NCBI GenBank assembly: GCA_963778375.1
Contig: CAVZTX010000032.1
Span: 1 to 64,000 of the forward strand
Direction: 5' to 3'
From: CAVZTX01 sp963778375
GTDB lineage: Bacteria > Chloroflexota > Ktedonobacteria > Ktedonobacterales > Ktedonobacteraceae
Length of the DNA stretch: 64,000 bases
This document shows, one piece after another, positions 46,849 through 56,653 of this stretch (positions are counted from its first letter, which is position 1; the number at the start of each line of letters is the position of its first letter). Made by a program: the position numbers and the translations under genes. The notes beneath the pieces were generated by a model, which searched no databases, was not told where the DNA came from, and saw only the letters and a program-made list of their open reading frames with translations.

Positions 46849-48018
46849 GTGACAACTATCTTGAGAAACGCTTGCAGGTGTTTCTTCCTCTTTCTGGCTT
46901 GCTTTTTTCTGTTCTTGCTCCTGCCTTTGGCGGTGCGTGCTGATGGTGGTGCGCCAAATCTGGCCTATGTGGCAGGAACTTCACAAGGTATTAGCGCTAT
47001 TGATGTGGGGCAACAAAAAGTGACGAATACTATTTCTGTCAGCGGCGATCCCCATACAATTTTACTGAGCCTGGATGGGCGCTATCTTTATGTGACACAG
47101 CCAGCATTAGGGCGGGTGGCTGTCATCGCAACCGGCACAAAACAAATTGTGTGCGCGGCTCACCTTTCAGGACAGCCATCCTTGCTAGCATTCGACTCGA
47201 ATCGCAATATGCTCTACGCGGCTGGCAATGGGGCAGCGACTGTAAGCGCTATTGACCCTACGAACTGCGATATCAAGCATACTTATCCGCTGGGAGATTC
47301 GGTCTCTGGACTAGCGGTGGCGGTAAACGGTAGCGATGGCAGCAACGATCAACTGTGGGTGGCAGATACGAACTCGCTGACTGTTTTCGATCTTTCAGGG
47401 AAACGAATTGCTGAGATTCCAATTGATGGAGGGCCACAGTATGTATGCATTCCCGCGGGTGTGACGGCCTACATTACGACGCGCTCAGGCAGTGTTGAAG
47501 CCGTTAATATGAAGACGCGGAAAGTGATGCCACTACTCAGTAGTGGATTGTTTGGTCCTATGGATTACAGTGCCATTAGCGGGGAAGTTTACGTGCCTGA
47601 CGAGCAACACGATCTGGTGAATGTTCTTACTCCCGTCAATTGGGCAGTTGCTACGCCGCCGAGTGAACCCGGTCACGTTATTCGTTTAGGGGTTTCGCCA
47701 CGATCTATTGCGATTACCAGTGATGGACAGCTTGGTTTTGTGGTGTTGAACACGGGCAATGTTGTGATGCTTGATATCCCTGGTAGGCAAGTGATTAACA
47801 CCATCTATGTAGGCGGCACTCCGCACTTTATTATTACAGGTCTCTATCCGTCGGTATTCGGTTTAACAGGACAACAGGTCACTTTTATAGGTGTATTGAG
47901 CAATATTGCGCATTATGCGTTGGCCGGAACGATTGTGTTGTTTGCTCTTTTCCTGGTACTGAGGCAGAGAAGGTTGAATCGATTGAATGGACCTGAATCT
48001 GATAAATTTAGCGAATAG
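46849..48018 (+). CDS. Secreted or membrane beta-propeller protein (YVTN-like repeats)
   Basis: A 389-residue protein with an N-terminal signal peptide or anchor (FFLFLACFFLFLLLPLAV, then RADGG), a beta-propeller of YVTN-type blades (GISAIDVGQQKVTNTISV, VMLDIPGRQVINTIYV) and a C-terminal membrane helix (ALAGTIVLFALFLVL) followed by a basic tail. The GTG start at 46849 has AAAGG upstream and is preferred to a TTG at 46816. Topology therefore places the propeller outside the cell with the C-terminus inside. The function is unknown. A similar fold occurs at 29714 and 62402 in this window. Confidence 0.75.
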   Translation: MTTILRNACRCFFLFLACFFLFLLLPLAVRADGGAPNLAYVAGTSQGISAIDVGQQKVTNTISVSGDPHTILLSLDGRYLYVTQPALGRVAVIATGTKQIVCAAHLSGQPSLLAFDSNRNMLYAAGNGAATVSAIDPTNCDIKHTYPLGDSVSGLAVAVNGSDGSNDQLWVADTNSLTVFDLSGKRIAEIPIDGGPQYVCIPAGVTAYITTRSGSVEAVNMKTRKVMPLLSSGLFGPMDYSAISGEVYVPDEQHDLVNVLTPVNWAVATPPSEPGHVIRLGVSPRSIAITSDGQLGFVVLNTGNVVMLDIPGRQVINTIYVGGTPHFIITGLYPSVFGLTGQQVTFIGVLSNIAHYALAGTIVLFALFLVLRQRRLNRLNGPESDKFSE

Positions 48019-48106
48019 GCGTCAAGCCACGAGACCCCACGGGCGAAGAAGTCTCCCAGACGTGCTGCCATAAAGCCCTCCCTGTCGTTCCTCTCCACCT
48101 TGGCCC

Positions 48107-51100
48107 CTACGGATTGTTGAGCAACTGTTCCTGGGCTTCTACGAGGTTGGTGGTGACGAGTTGGATGTAATCGTCAAATTGGAGGGAGGAGAAGACCTGC
48201 AATGCGCCTTTATAGCAGGCGATGGCTTTCTTCAGGTTCTCCTGTCGATTTGCGGGGTTTATTTCTGATAAAAAGGCATAGGCATAACCGAGGTTATTTT
48301 GGGTTGAAGCCCAATTGGAGGGAAAGGTATGGCGAGTGTAGACTTGCAACGCACTTTCGTAGCATTCGATGGCTTTCTGGAGATATGTTCGCCGATTTTG
48401 TGAGTCTGTGTTGAGTAGAGAGGCATAGGTATAACCCAGGCTGTCTTGTGCCTCAGCCCAATCGGTAGGGAAGGAGTCACGAGTGTAGACCTGGAGCGCT
48501 GACTGGTAAAGGGCGATGGCTTGCTTGAGGTTTGCTTGTTGTGGGTCTTCGTCCAGCAGGTCACGATAGGCATCACCGAGTCTGTGCTGAACTTTTGCCC
48601 AGGCGACCGGAAATTTCTGATGGGTGTATATCTCCAAGGCAGCTTTGTAACACTCGATAGCCCGCCGCAGGTTTGCTTGCCGTTTGTCACCTGATAAGCT
48701 TGCATATGCATTACCCAGGCTATCATATGTCTTAGCCCAGACGATTGGGAAGTCATTGCGGGTATAGATCTGTAATGCGCTTTCATAGCAGGCGATGGCT
48801 TTCTCCAGGTTTTCCTCGCGTTTCTCATCCTGTACGTCGTTATAGGCATGACCCAGGTTAAACTGTGTTCTGGCCCAGTCAGCGGGAAAGGCAGTACGGG
48901 TATAGACCTGCAGGGCAGCCTTCGAGCAGGCAATAGCTTTTTCTAGATTGGCCTGCCGATCTTGTCGATCTGTACTTGCAAGCGTCCAATAGGCTGCTCC
49001 CAGGTTGTTCTGTGCCGTAGCCCAATCGATAGGGAAGGTATCGCGGGTGTACACCTGCAGCGCTGCGTGATAGCAAGTGATGGCTTTCTCCAGGTTTGCC
49101 TGCCGGTCGCCGCTAGCAAGTGTCCAGTACGCGGCTCCCAAGTTGTTCTGTATTTCAGCGGCTTTCTGTTTATTTTCCTGAGAGTCAGTAAGAAGCCAGG
49201 TAAAGAGTACAATGGCAACCACGATGTCTTGTGTTCGATGATGCTGCATTGCAGAAGCTAATGCACCCGCAGCTTGTTGAGAGGTGTGTGCTGGCATCAG
49301 TGCTGTAGGGGCCTGGACTATAGCATCTAGCAAAGGTTCCCATAGTGCAAACCGAGCGCGTTGAGCAAAAAGAGCTACACTGATAGCAGGATCGGGATCG
49401 CCTAAAGCTAATGCATGATATGCTTCCTCGATCCTGGCATACTCATTGCCTCTCATTCTCACCGATTGTGCGGCAACAGAACTGCTCTGTACGGATGACA
49501 GGATTGCGGCACGGTGATGAAAGTGCTCTCGCAGGCGCATATGTATGCGATGATAATTGCTCGTAGGGGATGCTTCAGGAGGTAGTCTTTGTAAAAATAG
49601 CCTGCGTAGAATTGGATGAATAACGATGCGTTCACTATCGAGAACGCGGACGAAAGGAAGATTACGGCAGCGATTCCAGTGGTGCTGTATGTCATTGTTA
49701 TTGGGCAATTGCAGAGTAACTTGCAAGGTCTCAATGTCGAGCGTTCTTGGTAGAGCACAGAAAATGAGACGATCCTCTTCCTGCCCGGAAAGCTGGTGCA
49801 AGTAGAGCGAACATAGGTATTCGGCAATGGAGATATCCTCGTAGCCCAAAGCGATAAGGTCCGAGGGCGCAGTGAATTGCGCCCCTATATTTCCTACGGT
49901 TGATGGCGAATCGTCCTCAAAGCCAGTAAAATCACCAGGGTCCAGGGTCTTACCATGTGCCTCTGCCTCTAAAACGCAGGCGGCGGCAAGCGCGAGGTAG
50001 AGTGGGTGGCCGCGCGTAAAGCGATGCATGGTTTGAGCTAATCCGTTCAATGTGAGAGATGATACTTGCTGTTTATGAGAAATTGAAGCGCACTTCGCTA
50101 ACTTTAAAAGATAATTTGCTGTATCCTCAAGTTTAAAATTCTGAAGTTCCAAGGGTAGATAGAGATCTTTCAAGCGAAGCATTTGCTTATCATTTGGTAG
50201 TTGCTGTTGCCAGCGTTGGTAGAGTGCGGAAGAGATATTGGGCGATGGAGACGAAGGCCGATACATGGGCGATGGGCGCGAAGGATTTGAAACGCGCTCC
50301 GCAAGCTCCACTGAGGCTCCTACGGAGGGAATACCGGGAGCGCGATAGGGGGGAGAGTCCAGGTCGGGATACATCTGACCCCGACAGGAGATAACGAGCA
50401 GGAGTGGGTCAGCTTCACCGCGTTTACGATGCTCACCGAGGGCAAACATTTCGAGTAAGCGCAGCCCAGTGTTGCCGGTTTCAGAACTACTCAGGAGGGT
50501 ATCAAAGCCGTCCAGGAAAAGCACTACATGGGTTGTTTCATTCCAGACGGATGGTCCATCGAGGGAGTCACGCAGGTCTGCAAGTAGAGCAGCAGGCAGC
50601 ACATGTTGCACCAAGTAGTCTCTTCCTGGTTTATCCGCTTTGCCTGTGCGGCTCAACGCATGTAAGCGTAGTAAGACGTCGCTGACGCTGGCGTCGGCAG
50701 TCAGTCCCATTTCGTTGCCATGCAGACGATACCAATGCCAGCCAGAACTGTACTCCAGATGATGGAGTAGATCTTGTAATGCAGGTATCTGAACGCCGAA
50801 CTTGAGGCCGGCTAACAATGGGGGGATAATCGGAATAATGTTGCCGAGAGCAAATCCTCTTTCATTCAGTGACTCAAAGTAAGGCCATGCTCCGATCAGT
50901 CTGCGCTGTATATCAATGAAGAAAGGCAGATCTCCATCTCGTGGTGTGGCCAGGGCAATAGCAGCACCGAGGTCGAAGTATGGGAAGGTTAAATGTCGGC
51001 CCTGCCCATCCTCATGTGCTTGGAGTTGATTGCGTAGGGCGACAAGAATGGAGAGCAGATCTCTTGGTGTCTCTACCTGGGTGAAATCGAGGTAGGCATA

Positions 51101-51307
51101 TGGAAGCATGGGTTGGCCATCCGGCAAGCAACATTTACTAGCGCGCAGGTATTCGATGAGTGTACTTTTGCCTCTGCCACCTGGCGCGATGAATGTAAGG
51201 ATAGGTAGAAGCGGCCAGGGCTTGTTGGGATCATTCTTGCAAAGATATTCAAAGAGTGCAATTGCTTCGCCCCGATTCGTGAAGGTTTCAAGCTGATTAT
51301 TTTGCAT
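48107..51307 (-). CDS. STAND NTPase with C-terminal tetratricopeptide repeats
   Basis: A 1066-residue protein. The NTPase has the P-loop FIAPGGRGKSTLIEYL near residue 40 and Walker B VVLFLDGFDTLL; a helical middle follows. From about residue 720, seven or more TPR-like units repeat the pattern EKAIACYKAALQVYTR, then FPADWARTQ. Such proteins are signal-responsive switches, often in defence or regulation; there is no catalytic effector domain at the N-terminus here, so the effector or partner is unknown. Two stretches look like translated dispersed repeats: GIPSVGASVELAERV near residue 330, and GNIGAQF near 475. It is divergent from the amylosucrase gene. Confidence 0.8.
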   Translation of the reverse strand: MQNNQLETFTNRGEAIALFEYLCKNDPNKPWPLLPILTFIAPGGRGKSTLIEYLRASKCCLPDGQPMLPYAYLDFTQVETPRDLLSILVALRNQLQAHEDGQGRHLTFPYFDLGAAIALATPRDGDLPFFIDIQRRLIGAWPYFESLNERGFALGNIIPIIPPLLAGLKFGVQIPALQDLLHHLEYSSGWHWYRLHGNEMGLTADASVSDVLLRLHALSRTGKADKPGRDYLVQHVLPAALLADLRDSLDGPSVWNETTHVVLFLDGFDTLLSSSETGNTGLRLLEMFALGEHRKRGEADPLLLVISCRGQMYPDLDSPPYRAPGIPSVGASVELAERVSNPSRPSPMYRPSSPSPNISSALYQRWQQQLPNDKQMLRLKDLYLPLELQNFKLEDTANYLLKLAKCASISHKQQVSSLTLNGLAQTMHRFTRGHPLYLALAAACVLEAEAHGKTLDPGDFTGFEDDSPSTVGNIGAQFTAPSDLIALGYEDISIAEYLCSLYLHQLSGQEEDRLIFCALPRTLDIETLQVTLQLPNNNDIQHHWNRCRNLPFVRVLDSERIVIHPILRRLFLQRLPPEASPTSNYHRIHMRLREHFHHRAAILSSVQSSSVAAQSVRMRGNEYARIEEAYHALALGDPDPAISVALFAQRARFALWEPLLDAIVQAPTALMPAHTSQQAAGALASAMQHHRTQDIVVAIVLFTWLLTDSQENKQKAAEIQNNLGAAYWTLASGDRQANLEKAITCYHAALQVYTRDTFPIDWATAQNNLGAAYWTLASTDRQDRQANLEKAIACSKAALQVYTRTAFPADWARTQFNLGHAYNDVQDEKREENLEKAIACYESALQIYTRNDFPIVWAKTYDSLGNAYASLSGDKRQANLRRAIECYKAALEIYTHQKFPVAWAKVQHRLGDAYRDLLDEDPQQANLKQAIALYQSALQVYTRDSFPTDWAEAQDSLGYTYASLLNTDSQNRRTYLQKAIECYESALQVYTRHTFPSNWASTQNNLGYAYAFLSEINPANRQENLKKAIACYKGALQVFSSLQFDDYIQLVTTNLVEAQEQLLNNP

Positions 51308-51542
51308 ATCTTCTGCCTACACTTACGTCTAACAACAACGAGATATCTGGGGCCTGGAGGTGTCTCACAAGTTAGAGTATATCAGAGCAGAAAAGAGGAG
51401 ACAATAGAGGTTTACGCGAAGATGTCGTGCAGACACTCGACGTTTCCATTCGTACTCCTACTTTTGAATTTGCCCCGAACCTCCTGCAAGCGGTATAACA
51501 TCCCTATGAAAGAATTTCCTAGCATTATCTTAGGGATAGAAT

Positions 51543-53504
51543 ATGACTGATGTAAAGCAAATTCAGCAGCAAGCGGACTTAACACTCAAGCGACTGTGGT
51601 CGCGCTTGCAGATTACCTTTCGAGACGAGGCTAATGCCGCACTTGCCGACTGGCGTGCGTTTGAAATGCGGCTACGCCATGAATGGGAACGGCTTTTTGG
51701 GCTGCTGTTGGGCCTTTATGGTAGACACTACGACTTTTTCTACCATCTTGAGGAACTGCTCGACGCGGCGGCACGTAGTTGGTTCGCACGTCCAACCTGG
51801 CTCAAGGAGTTGGATGCCCAGCGAGAAGCCGATCCTACGTGGTTTCAGTCGCAGGAGATGGTTGGCGGTATGTGTTACGTTGATCTATTCGCCGGGACAC
51901 TCAATGGCTTGCGCGATCGGTTGCCCTATTTCAAAAAGCTTGGACTCACCTACCTGCATTTGATGCCGCTATTCGAATCACCCCAGGGAAATAGTGACGG
52001 CGGCTACGCTGTAAGCAGCTACCGTCACGTCAATCCTAAGCTTGGTACGGTTGAAGATCTGGCCGAACTAGCCCGTGAGTTTCAGGAGCACGACATTAGC
52101 TTAGTGCTTGACTTCGTCTTCAACCACACTTCGGACGAGCACGAGTGGGCACAACGTGCTCAGGCAGGCGACTCCGAGTACGAGAATTTTTACTTCCTCT
52201 TCCCTGACCGGATAGTTCCCGACGCCTACGAGCATACGCTGCGTGAAATCTTCCCGACCCTGCGTCGGGGCAGCTTTACGTGGCGTGAGGACATCCACAA
52301 GTGGGTCTGGACGACCTTCAACAGCTTCCAATGGGATCTGAATTATGCCAACCCAGCAGTCTTTCGTGCAATGGCAGAGGAGATGCTCTTCATCGCTAAC
52401 GCAGGTGTGGAGATCCTCAGGCTCGACGCGGTCGCTTTCATCTGGAAGCGGATGGGAACTAGTTGCGAGAACCAACCAGAAGCTCACCAGATCATCCAGG
52501 CATTTAATTCCCTCGTGAGGATAGCTGCCCCGGCGATGCTATTCAAGTCCGAGGCGATCGTCCACCCCGACAACGTAATGAGCTATATCAGTCCTCAAGA
52601 GTGCCAGATCAGCTACAATCCGCTGCTCATGGCGTTACTATGGGAGTCACTAGCGACTAGCGAGGTTAAGCTGCTTGATCACTCGATGCGCCACCGTTTC
52701 CGGTTGCCGCCAGGTACAGCCTGGATGAACTATTTGCGCTCACATGACGATATCGGATGGACGTTTGACGACAACGATGCCCGTTGGGAGTGGATCGATC
52801 CGAGCGGCCATCGGGCGTTCCTGAACCAGTTCTACATCGGTCGCTTCCCCGGCTCTTTTGCTCGCGGCGTACCGTTCCAGGAGAACCCGGACACCGGCGA
52901 CGCCCGTATTTCGGGCACCTTGGCTTCACTGGCCGGGTTGGAGCAGGCTATCCAATTGGCTCACGAGCAGCAGATGGAGCTGGCAGTGCGACGCATCCTG
53001 ATGCTGTACAGCATCATCCTGAGCATTGGAGGTATCCCATTGATTTACCTGGGCGATGAGGTTGGCACGCTGAACGAGTATTCGTTCGTCCATGATCCTT
53101 ACAAGGCTGGAGACAGTCGTTGGGTGCATCGTCCTAAGACGAAGTGGGCCTGGCAGGAGAGGGTACTGGATGATGTTAGCTCGCCCCATGGGCGCATCTT
53201 CGCGGAATTGGTGCGACTCATTGCGCTGCGGAAGCAGCAGCCGGCGATCTACGATAGCGACACGGAGTTCGCCGAGATCGACAATGGGCATCTCTTTGGC
53301 TATATCCGTTATGGCAGAGGTCAGCGACTCTTGATTGTGGCAAATTTCTCTAATCAATTCCAGGAGATGGATGAGAACCATCTGCGAATGTATGGGGCAG
53401 CCTATCGCTTCACCGATCTGATCAGGAGTCAAACGCTTACAGCAGAGCGACCACTGCGGCTTGAACCATATCAGTGTATGTGGCTGGAGGCACGCAGTTC
53501 TTGA
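51543..53504 (+). CDS. Amylosucrase (GH13)
   Basis: Amylosucrase uses sucrose to extend alpha-glucans, releasing fructose. The 653-residue protein has the family's helical N-terminus and (beta/alpha)8 barrel. The nucleophile is Asp295 (EILRLDAVAF), the acid/base Glu337 (MLFKSEAIV) and the third carboxylate lies in RSHDDIGW (His401-Asp402), matching Asp286, Glu328 and His392-Asp393 of the Neisseria enzyme in order and spacing. The ATG has TTAGGGAT upstream. No sucrose transporter is nearby. The 5'-nucleotidase-like gene starts 19 bases after its stop, so the two may be co-transcribed. Confidence 0.9.
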   Translation: MTDVKQIQQQADLTLKRLWSRLQITFRDEANAALADWRAFEMRLRHEWERLFGLLLGLYGRHYDFFYHLEELLDAAARSWFARPTWLKELDAQREADPTWFQSQEMVGGMCYVDLFAGTLNGLRDRLPYFKKLGLTYLHLMPLFESPQGNSDGGYAVSSYRHVNPKLGTVEDLAELAREFQEHDISLVLDFVFNHTSDEHEWAQRAQAGDSEYENFYFLFPDRIVPDAYEHTLREIFPTLRRGSFTWREDIHKWVWTTFNSFQWDLNYANPAVFRAMAEEMLFIANAGVEILRLDAVAFIWKRMGTSCENQPEAHQIIQAFNSLVRIAAPAMLFKSEAIVHPDNVMSYISPQECQISYNPLLMALLWESLATSEVKLLDHSMRHRFRLPPGTAWMNYLRSHDDIGWTFDDNDARWEWIDPSGHRAFLNQFYIGRFPGSFARGVPFQENPDTGDARISGTLASLAGLEQAIQLAHEQQMELAVRRILMLYSIILSIGGIPLIYLGDEVGTLNEYSFVHDPYKAGDSRWVHRPKTKWAWQERVLDDVSSPHGRIFAELVRLIALRKQQPAIYDSDTEFAEIDNGHLFGYIRYGRGQRLLIVANFSNQFQEMDENHLRMYGAAYRFTDLIRSQTLTAERPLRLEPYQCMWLEARSS

Positions 53505-53523
53505 TTTCAATAGAGGTAAGTAT

Positions 53524-54919
53524 ATGCAATCTTTCATCATCCTCCACACCAACGACATTCATGGACGCATTGAAGGGCTGGCACGCATTGCCACACTTGT
53601 TGAGCAGATTCGGGCGGAGAACCCTGACTTTCCAGTCCTGTATTTCGATGGTGGGGATATCGAGGATAATTCAGTTCGGTTGAGTAACCTGACAAAAGGG
53701 GTGGCAATGCATCGCGTGTTGAGTGCAAGTGGTTGTGATGCTGCGGCAGTTGGTAATGGAGGCATTTTGAGTTACGGGTATCAGATGCTGCCAGAGTATA
53801 GTGCGGTAGCCCGTTATCCCCTGCTACTCGCTAATTTGTATACGTCGGATGGAGAATTGGTGCCAGGTGTACAACCTACAGCACTCATAACTGTAGGATC
53901 GCTTAAGCTGGGTCTGATCGGAGTGACTGCTATTGGTGATGATATGTCCGGTAATTATTACAGTGAGTTTGGCCTCCAGACGCCTGATCTGCTGACGATA
54001 ATCCGGACGTGTGCTGCACAGTTGCGCAGAGAAGGTGCTGAAGCCGTCATTTTGCTTTCTCACCTGGGACTAGATGATGACCGAAAGTTAGCTGCGGACG
54101 TTCAAGAGGAAGTTTCGATGATCATTGGCGCACACTCGCATAATCTTTTGCCAGAAGGTGAGCGGATTGGAAATGTCTTGATTGTGCAGGCAGGTGAGTA
54201 TGCACAACACCTGGGACGATTGGATCTCACCTGGAACGGAGAGCAATTGATGGTACAACGTGCCTCTATCCAGCCGGTTCCAGAGACAACACAGCCATCA
54301 GTTCGCGTGCTAAGTGAGATCGACGTAATAGAGGCCGAAGTGCTACGTTTCCTGGAAGGGATTGTAGGGGAACTGACTGAGCCATTAGATTACGCCCCAG
54401 ATCGTGAATGTGGGACAGTCAATCTAATGGCGGATGCTCTGCGAGAGCGTATGCATGCTGATGTGGCGATCATTACTGCTGGCGCGGCCTGTGCTGGCCC
54501 GCTTCCTGCCGGTTCTCTGCGTCGCGTGACGCTGTGGGAGGCATGTCCTACGCCTGGAAATCCTGCTGTGGTGACGATGACAGGTGCACAATTGACTGCA
54601 CTGGTGGCACGAGGGCTTGATCTGGATTTTGCTCAGGAGCGCCCGACGATCGCTGCGTGGTCGGGCACGAGGTCTGATGCATCTTAGTGGTGCCAGGATG
54701 CGCAATGGACAATTGCTGATAGGGGATCAGCCAGTCGAGCCAGAACAGGAATATAGAGTAGCCGGTTGTGATTGGGAGCTTTCGGATTATGGAGGTTATC
54801 TGGATCCTCAGTGGGGGCTGAAACCTCGCTATGAGATGCCGACTATTTTACGTGATGTGTTGGAGGATTACTTGCTGAGGCATAGCCCAGTACACGTGGA
54901 GAAGGGAAGGCTGGGTTAG
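53524..54919 (+). CDS. 5'-nucleotidase/UshA-like protein, frameshifted and lacking the His-Asp dyad
   Basis: A metallophosphoesterase of the UshA type. Starting at 53524 (MQSFIILHTNDIHGRI, GAGGTAAG upstream), it shows the first metal motif HTNDIHGR, DGGDIEDNS, LLSHLGLDDD and IIGAHSH. The usual GNHEFD motif, which supplies metal-binding Asn and the catalytic His-Asp pair, reads GNGGIL here, so normal hydrolysis is doubtful. The C-terminal nucleotide-binding domain breaks near 54646: an extra base sends the frame to a stop at 54687, while the natural sequence (RSLRGRARGLMHLSGARM, then YGGYLDPQWG) continues in the next frame to 54919. There is no signal peptide, so it would be cytosolic. Confidence 0.75.
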
Positions 54920-55064
54920 TAGGTATGGGGCGCGATCAATTGGTTCCTAAGATTGACCTACATAGAGGGATGGAAACTTACATCGGGGTGATCTTGACGA
55001 AGAAACTTTCTTACCATATAAATGAAGAGGAGCGTTACACTGGTAAGCAAAGAAGGAGTCATCC

Positions 55065-55592
55065 ATGACTGACACACCCATTCCTGCTGAGACCCGCATC
55101 GGGCATGTCCACCTCAAAGTTGCTGACTTGGAGCGGGCTATTGGTTTCTATCGTGATTATCTGGGCTTTGATTTGCTCTTCAACATGGGGAATGCAGCCT
55201 TTCTTTCGGCTGGTGGCTACCATCATCACATTGGCCTCAATACATGGGAGAGTAAGGATGGTGAGCCTCCGGCTCCTGGTACGACGGGTCTGTACCATTT
55301 CGCCATCAACTATCCACAGCGCAAAGACCTGGCCACTGCACTCAAACGCCTGCTCGATTCTGGCTGGTCAATCGATGGTGCGTCCGACCACGGGACCCAT
55401 GAGGCCATCTACCTGCATGATCCAGATTTCAACGGGATCGAGCTAGCCTGGGATCGCCATCCTAGCCAGTGGCCACGCAGGGATGGGGTGGTTACGTTTA
55501 GCCGAGAGCCGCTTAACTTCGCGAGTCTGCTAGGAGAACTTGGGGAGGCAGATGAGAAGGGGTATTTGAAAGTTTTGTCGGCGTATAAGTAG
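55065..55592 (+). CDS. VOC-family protein (glyoxalase/extradiol dioxygenase-like)
   Basis: A 175-residue protein with the vicinal oxygen chelate fold: IGHVHLKVADLERAIGFYRD carries the first metal His, LYHFAINYP the second region, and NGIELAWDRHP the Glu ligand near the end. It resembles the CatE-like catechol 2,3-dioxygenase branch, but with one module only it could act as a lyase, dioxygenase or resistance protein. The GAAGGAG site is clear. It stands alone on the strand and ends just before the split tRNA. Confidence 0.82.
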   Translation: MTDTPIPAETRIGHVHLKVADLERAIGFYRDYLGFDLLFNMGNAAFLSAGGYHHHIGLNTWESKDGEPPAPGTTGLYHFAINYPQRKDLATALKRLLDSGWSIDGASDHGTHEAIYLHDPDFNGIELAWDRHPSQWPRRDGVVTFSREPLNFASLLGELGEADEKGYLKVLSAYK

Positions 55593-55728
55593 GGCATGAT
55601 CTATTGGCAAGCATGGCCTATGAGCAACAAGGGGAAGCACATGGGACCGCTCGGAAGAGGAAGCCCTGATTCAAAAAGGAAAGGGTATATCAGTGAATCA
55701 GCCATCATCACAAGATTCCTTCTATAAA

Positions 55729-56343
55729 TGGGCCCAGAAGGATTCGAACCTTCGACCAATCAGGTAGAGTAGATAACCAGCCAGTTTCCAATTACCTCTC
55801 TCCGAACCGTGCATGCACCTTTCAGCGCACACGGCTCTCCAGTAACGGCTCTCGTAAAGGGGAAGTTTTCAAACTCCCCGATCATCGATTGCATTACCTG
55901 TGTCCCTTCCCCATGTATCGAGCATTACCTCGATCATTTGAGTACTATGGACACTCCGTCGCCATGCATCTCTCGATGTGTAGGCGATCCCCAAGTTCCC
56001 TTACATACCACGTCTGTACGTAGGTTCCCCGTTCGTCTTACTTGCTTTCATCAAGCATCGCTGTGGAGGAGGTCTTTAGCAAACCTCATAACCCCGCTTG
56101 CTAACTCCACATCGCGCAGACTAGGGTTCAAACAATTCAGCCTTAACCATATACAGCGTAGCTGCCTGGCTTTCCAACCAGACTTTTGCAGGTCATGCTA
56201 CTGTCCCCTTCAAGTTTCCCATCCAGGTAAGACCCTGCTTTAGACACTTTAACCTCAGTGCCGCCTACCTCTGTAGGCATGGAATGTAAAGGCACATGGG
56301 CGCTCTTATGAGCCGACTGCTCTAACCGCTGAGCTATGGGCCC
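55729..56343 (-). tRNA. tRNA, anticodon CAU (probably Ile2), split by a group II intron
   Basis: Exon 1 (56343-56306, 38 nt) holds the acceptor strand GGGCCCA, D arm and anticodon loop CTCATAA. Exon 2 (55763-55729, 35 nt) holds CTGAT, the variable loop, T arm GAAGG-TTCGAAT-CCTTC and acceptor TGGGCCC plus A73. Joined, they give a 73-nt cloverleaf: acceptor 7/7 pairs, anticodon stem GTCGG with CTGAT (two G-T wobbles), T stem 5/5. CCA is not encoded. The D loop (AGCGGTTA) and variable region (TTGGTCG with the stem) resemble tRNA-Ile2, whose CAU is modified to lysidine, more than elongator Met, but this needs checking. The boundary falls exactly after position 38. Confidence 0.88.
55764..56305 (-). 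ncRNA. ORF-less group II intron in the tRNA anticodon arm (542 nt)
   Basis: Domain V is unmistakable at 55804-55837: 34 nt, an 8-bp lower stem (GAGCCGTG with CACGGTTC, AGC triad), a 2-nt TG bulge, a 6-bp upper stem and a GAAA loop. Domain VI follows, pairing AGGTAA with TTATCT and AGAG with CTCT and leaving a bulged A at 55770, seven bases from the 3' end, as the branch point. The intron ends in AC (consensus AY) and starts GAGCG; the consensus is GTGYG. A loop sequence TTATGAG at 56085-56091 complements the last seven exon bases CTCATAA and is the likely EBS1. No reverse-transcriptase gene is inside, so any mobility would depend on a protein from elsewhere. Confidence 0.9.
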
Positions 56344-56653
56344 TCGCAAGGCGTATTCTATCATACCTTTCTCAAATTGGGAAGAGGCAATTTTCCTCCA
56401 ATTTGCTCAGTTTGCCCTAAAAATCAACTATTGCCCATACACTGTAACCTGCAAAGTATGATATAATGACCAAAGCCATATGTAAGGTGTAACACCACAT
56501 ACTATCACGGTTTCACCGGAAAGATATCTAAAGGCGTCTCTTATGTGCATTTATTTTTCAGAGTTCAAATTCACTTCTTGGGACCGCGCTGGGGCGCAAT
56601 AAATAAGGCCCCTATAGAGAGCGCGGTCAAACATTTTTCTAGGGAGACATTCA
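56344..56653. promoter_or_regulatory. Gap with tRNA promoter region and a leader hairpin before korA
   Basis: The minus strand holds TATGAT/TAGAAT-like -10 boxes near 56357-56366 ahead of the tRNA; no perfect -35 is visible. On the plus strand a TATAAT box lies at 56462-56467 without a well-spaced -35. A stem of GACCGCGCT (56582-56590) with AGCGCGGTC (56620-56628), enclosing GGGGC/GCCCC, stands about 25 bases before the korA start and is followed by TTTTT. It may be an attenuator-like leader or a dispersed repeat. Confidence 0.5.

Noticed and set aside
55809..56243. A 144-residue open frame within the intron
   Set aside because: It runs antisense to the intron, lacks any reverse-transcriptase or maturase motif and covers domains needed for the ribozyme fold.
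55764..56305. Group I intron in the tRNA
   Set aside because: Bacterial tRNA introns are often group I, but here the 34-nt domain V, the bulged-A domain VI and the EBS1-IBS1 pairing next to the splice site are group II hallmarks.
56119..56364. Short minus-strand open frame over the tRNA 5' half
   Set aside because: It overlaps the structured tRNA exon and the intron start and has no coding character.
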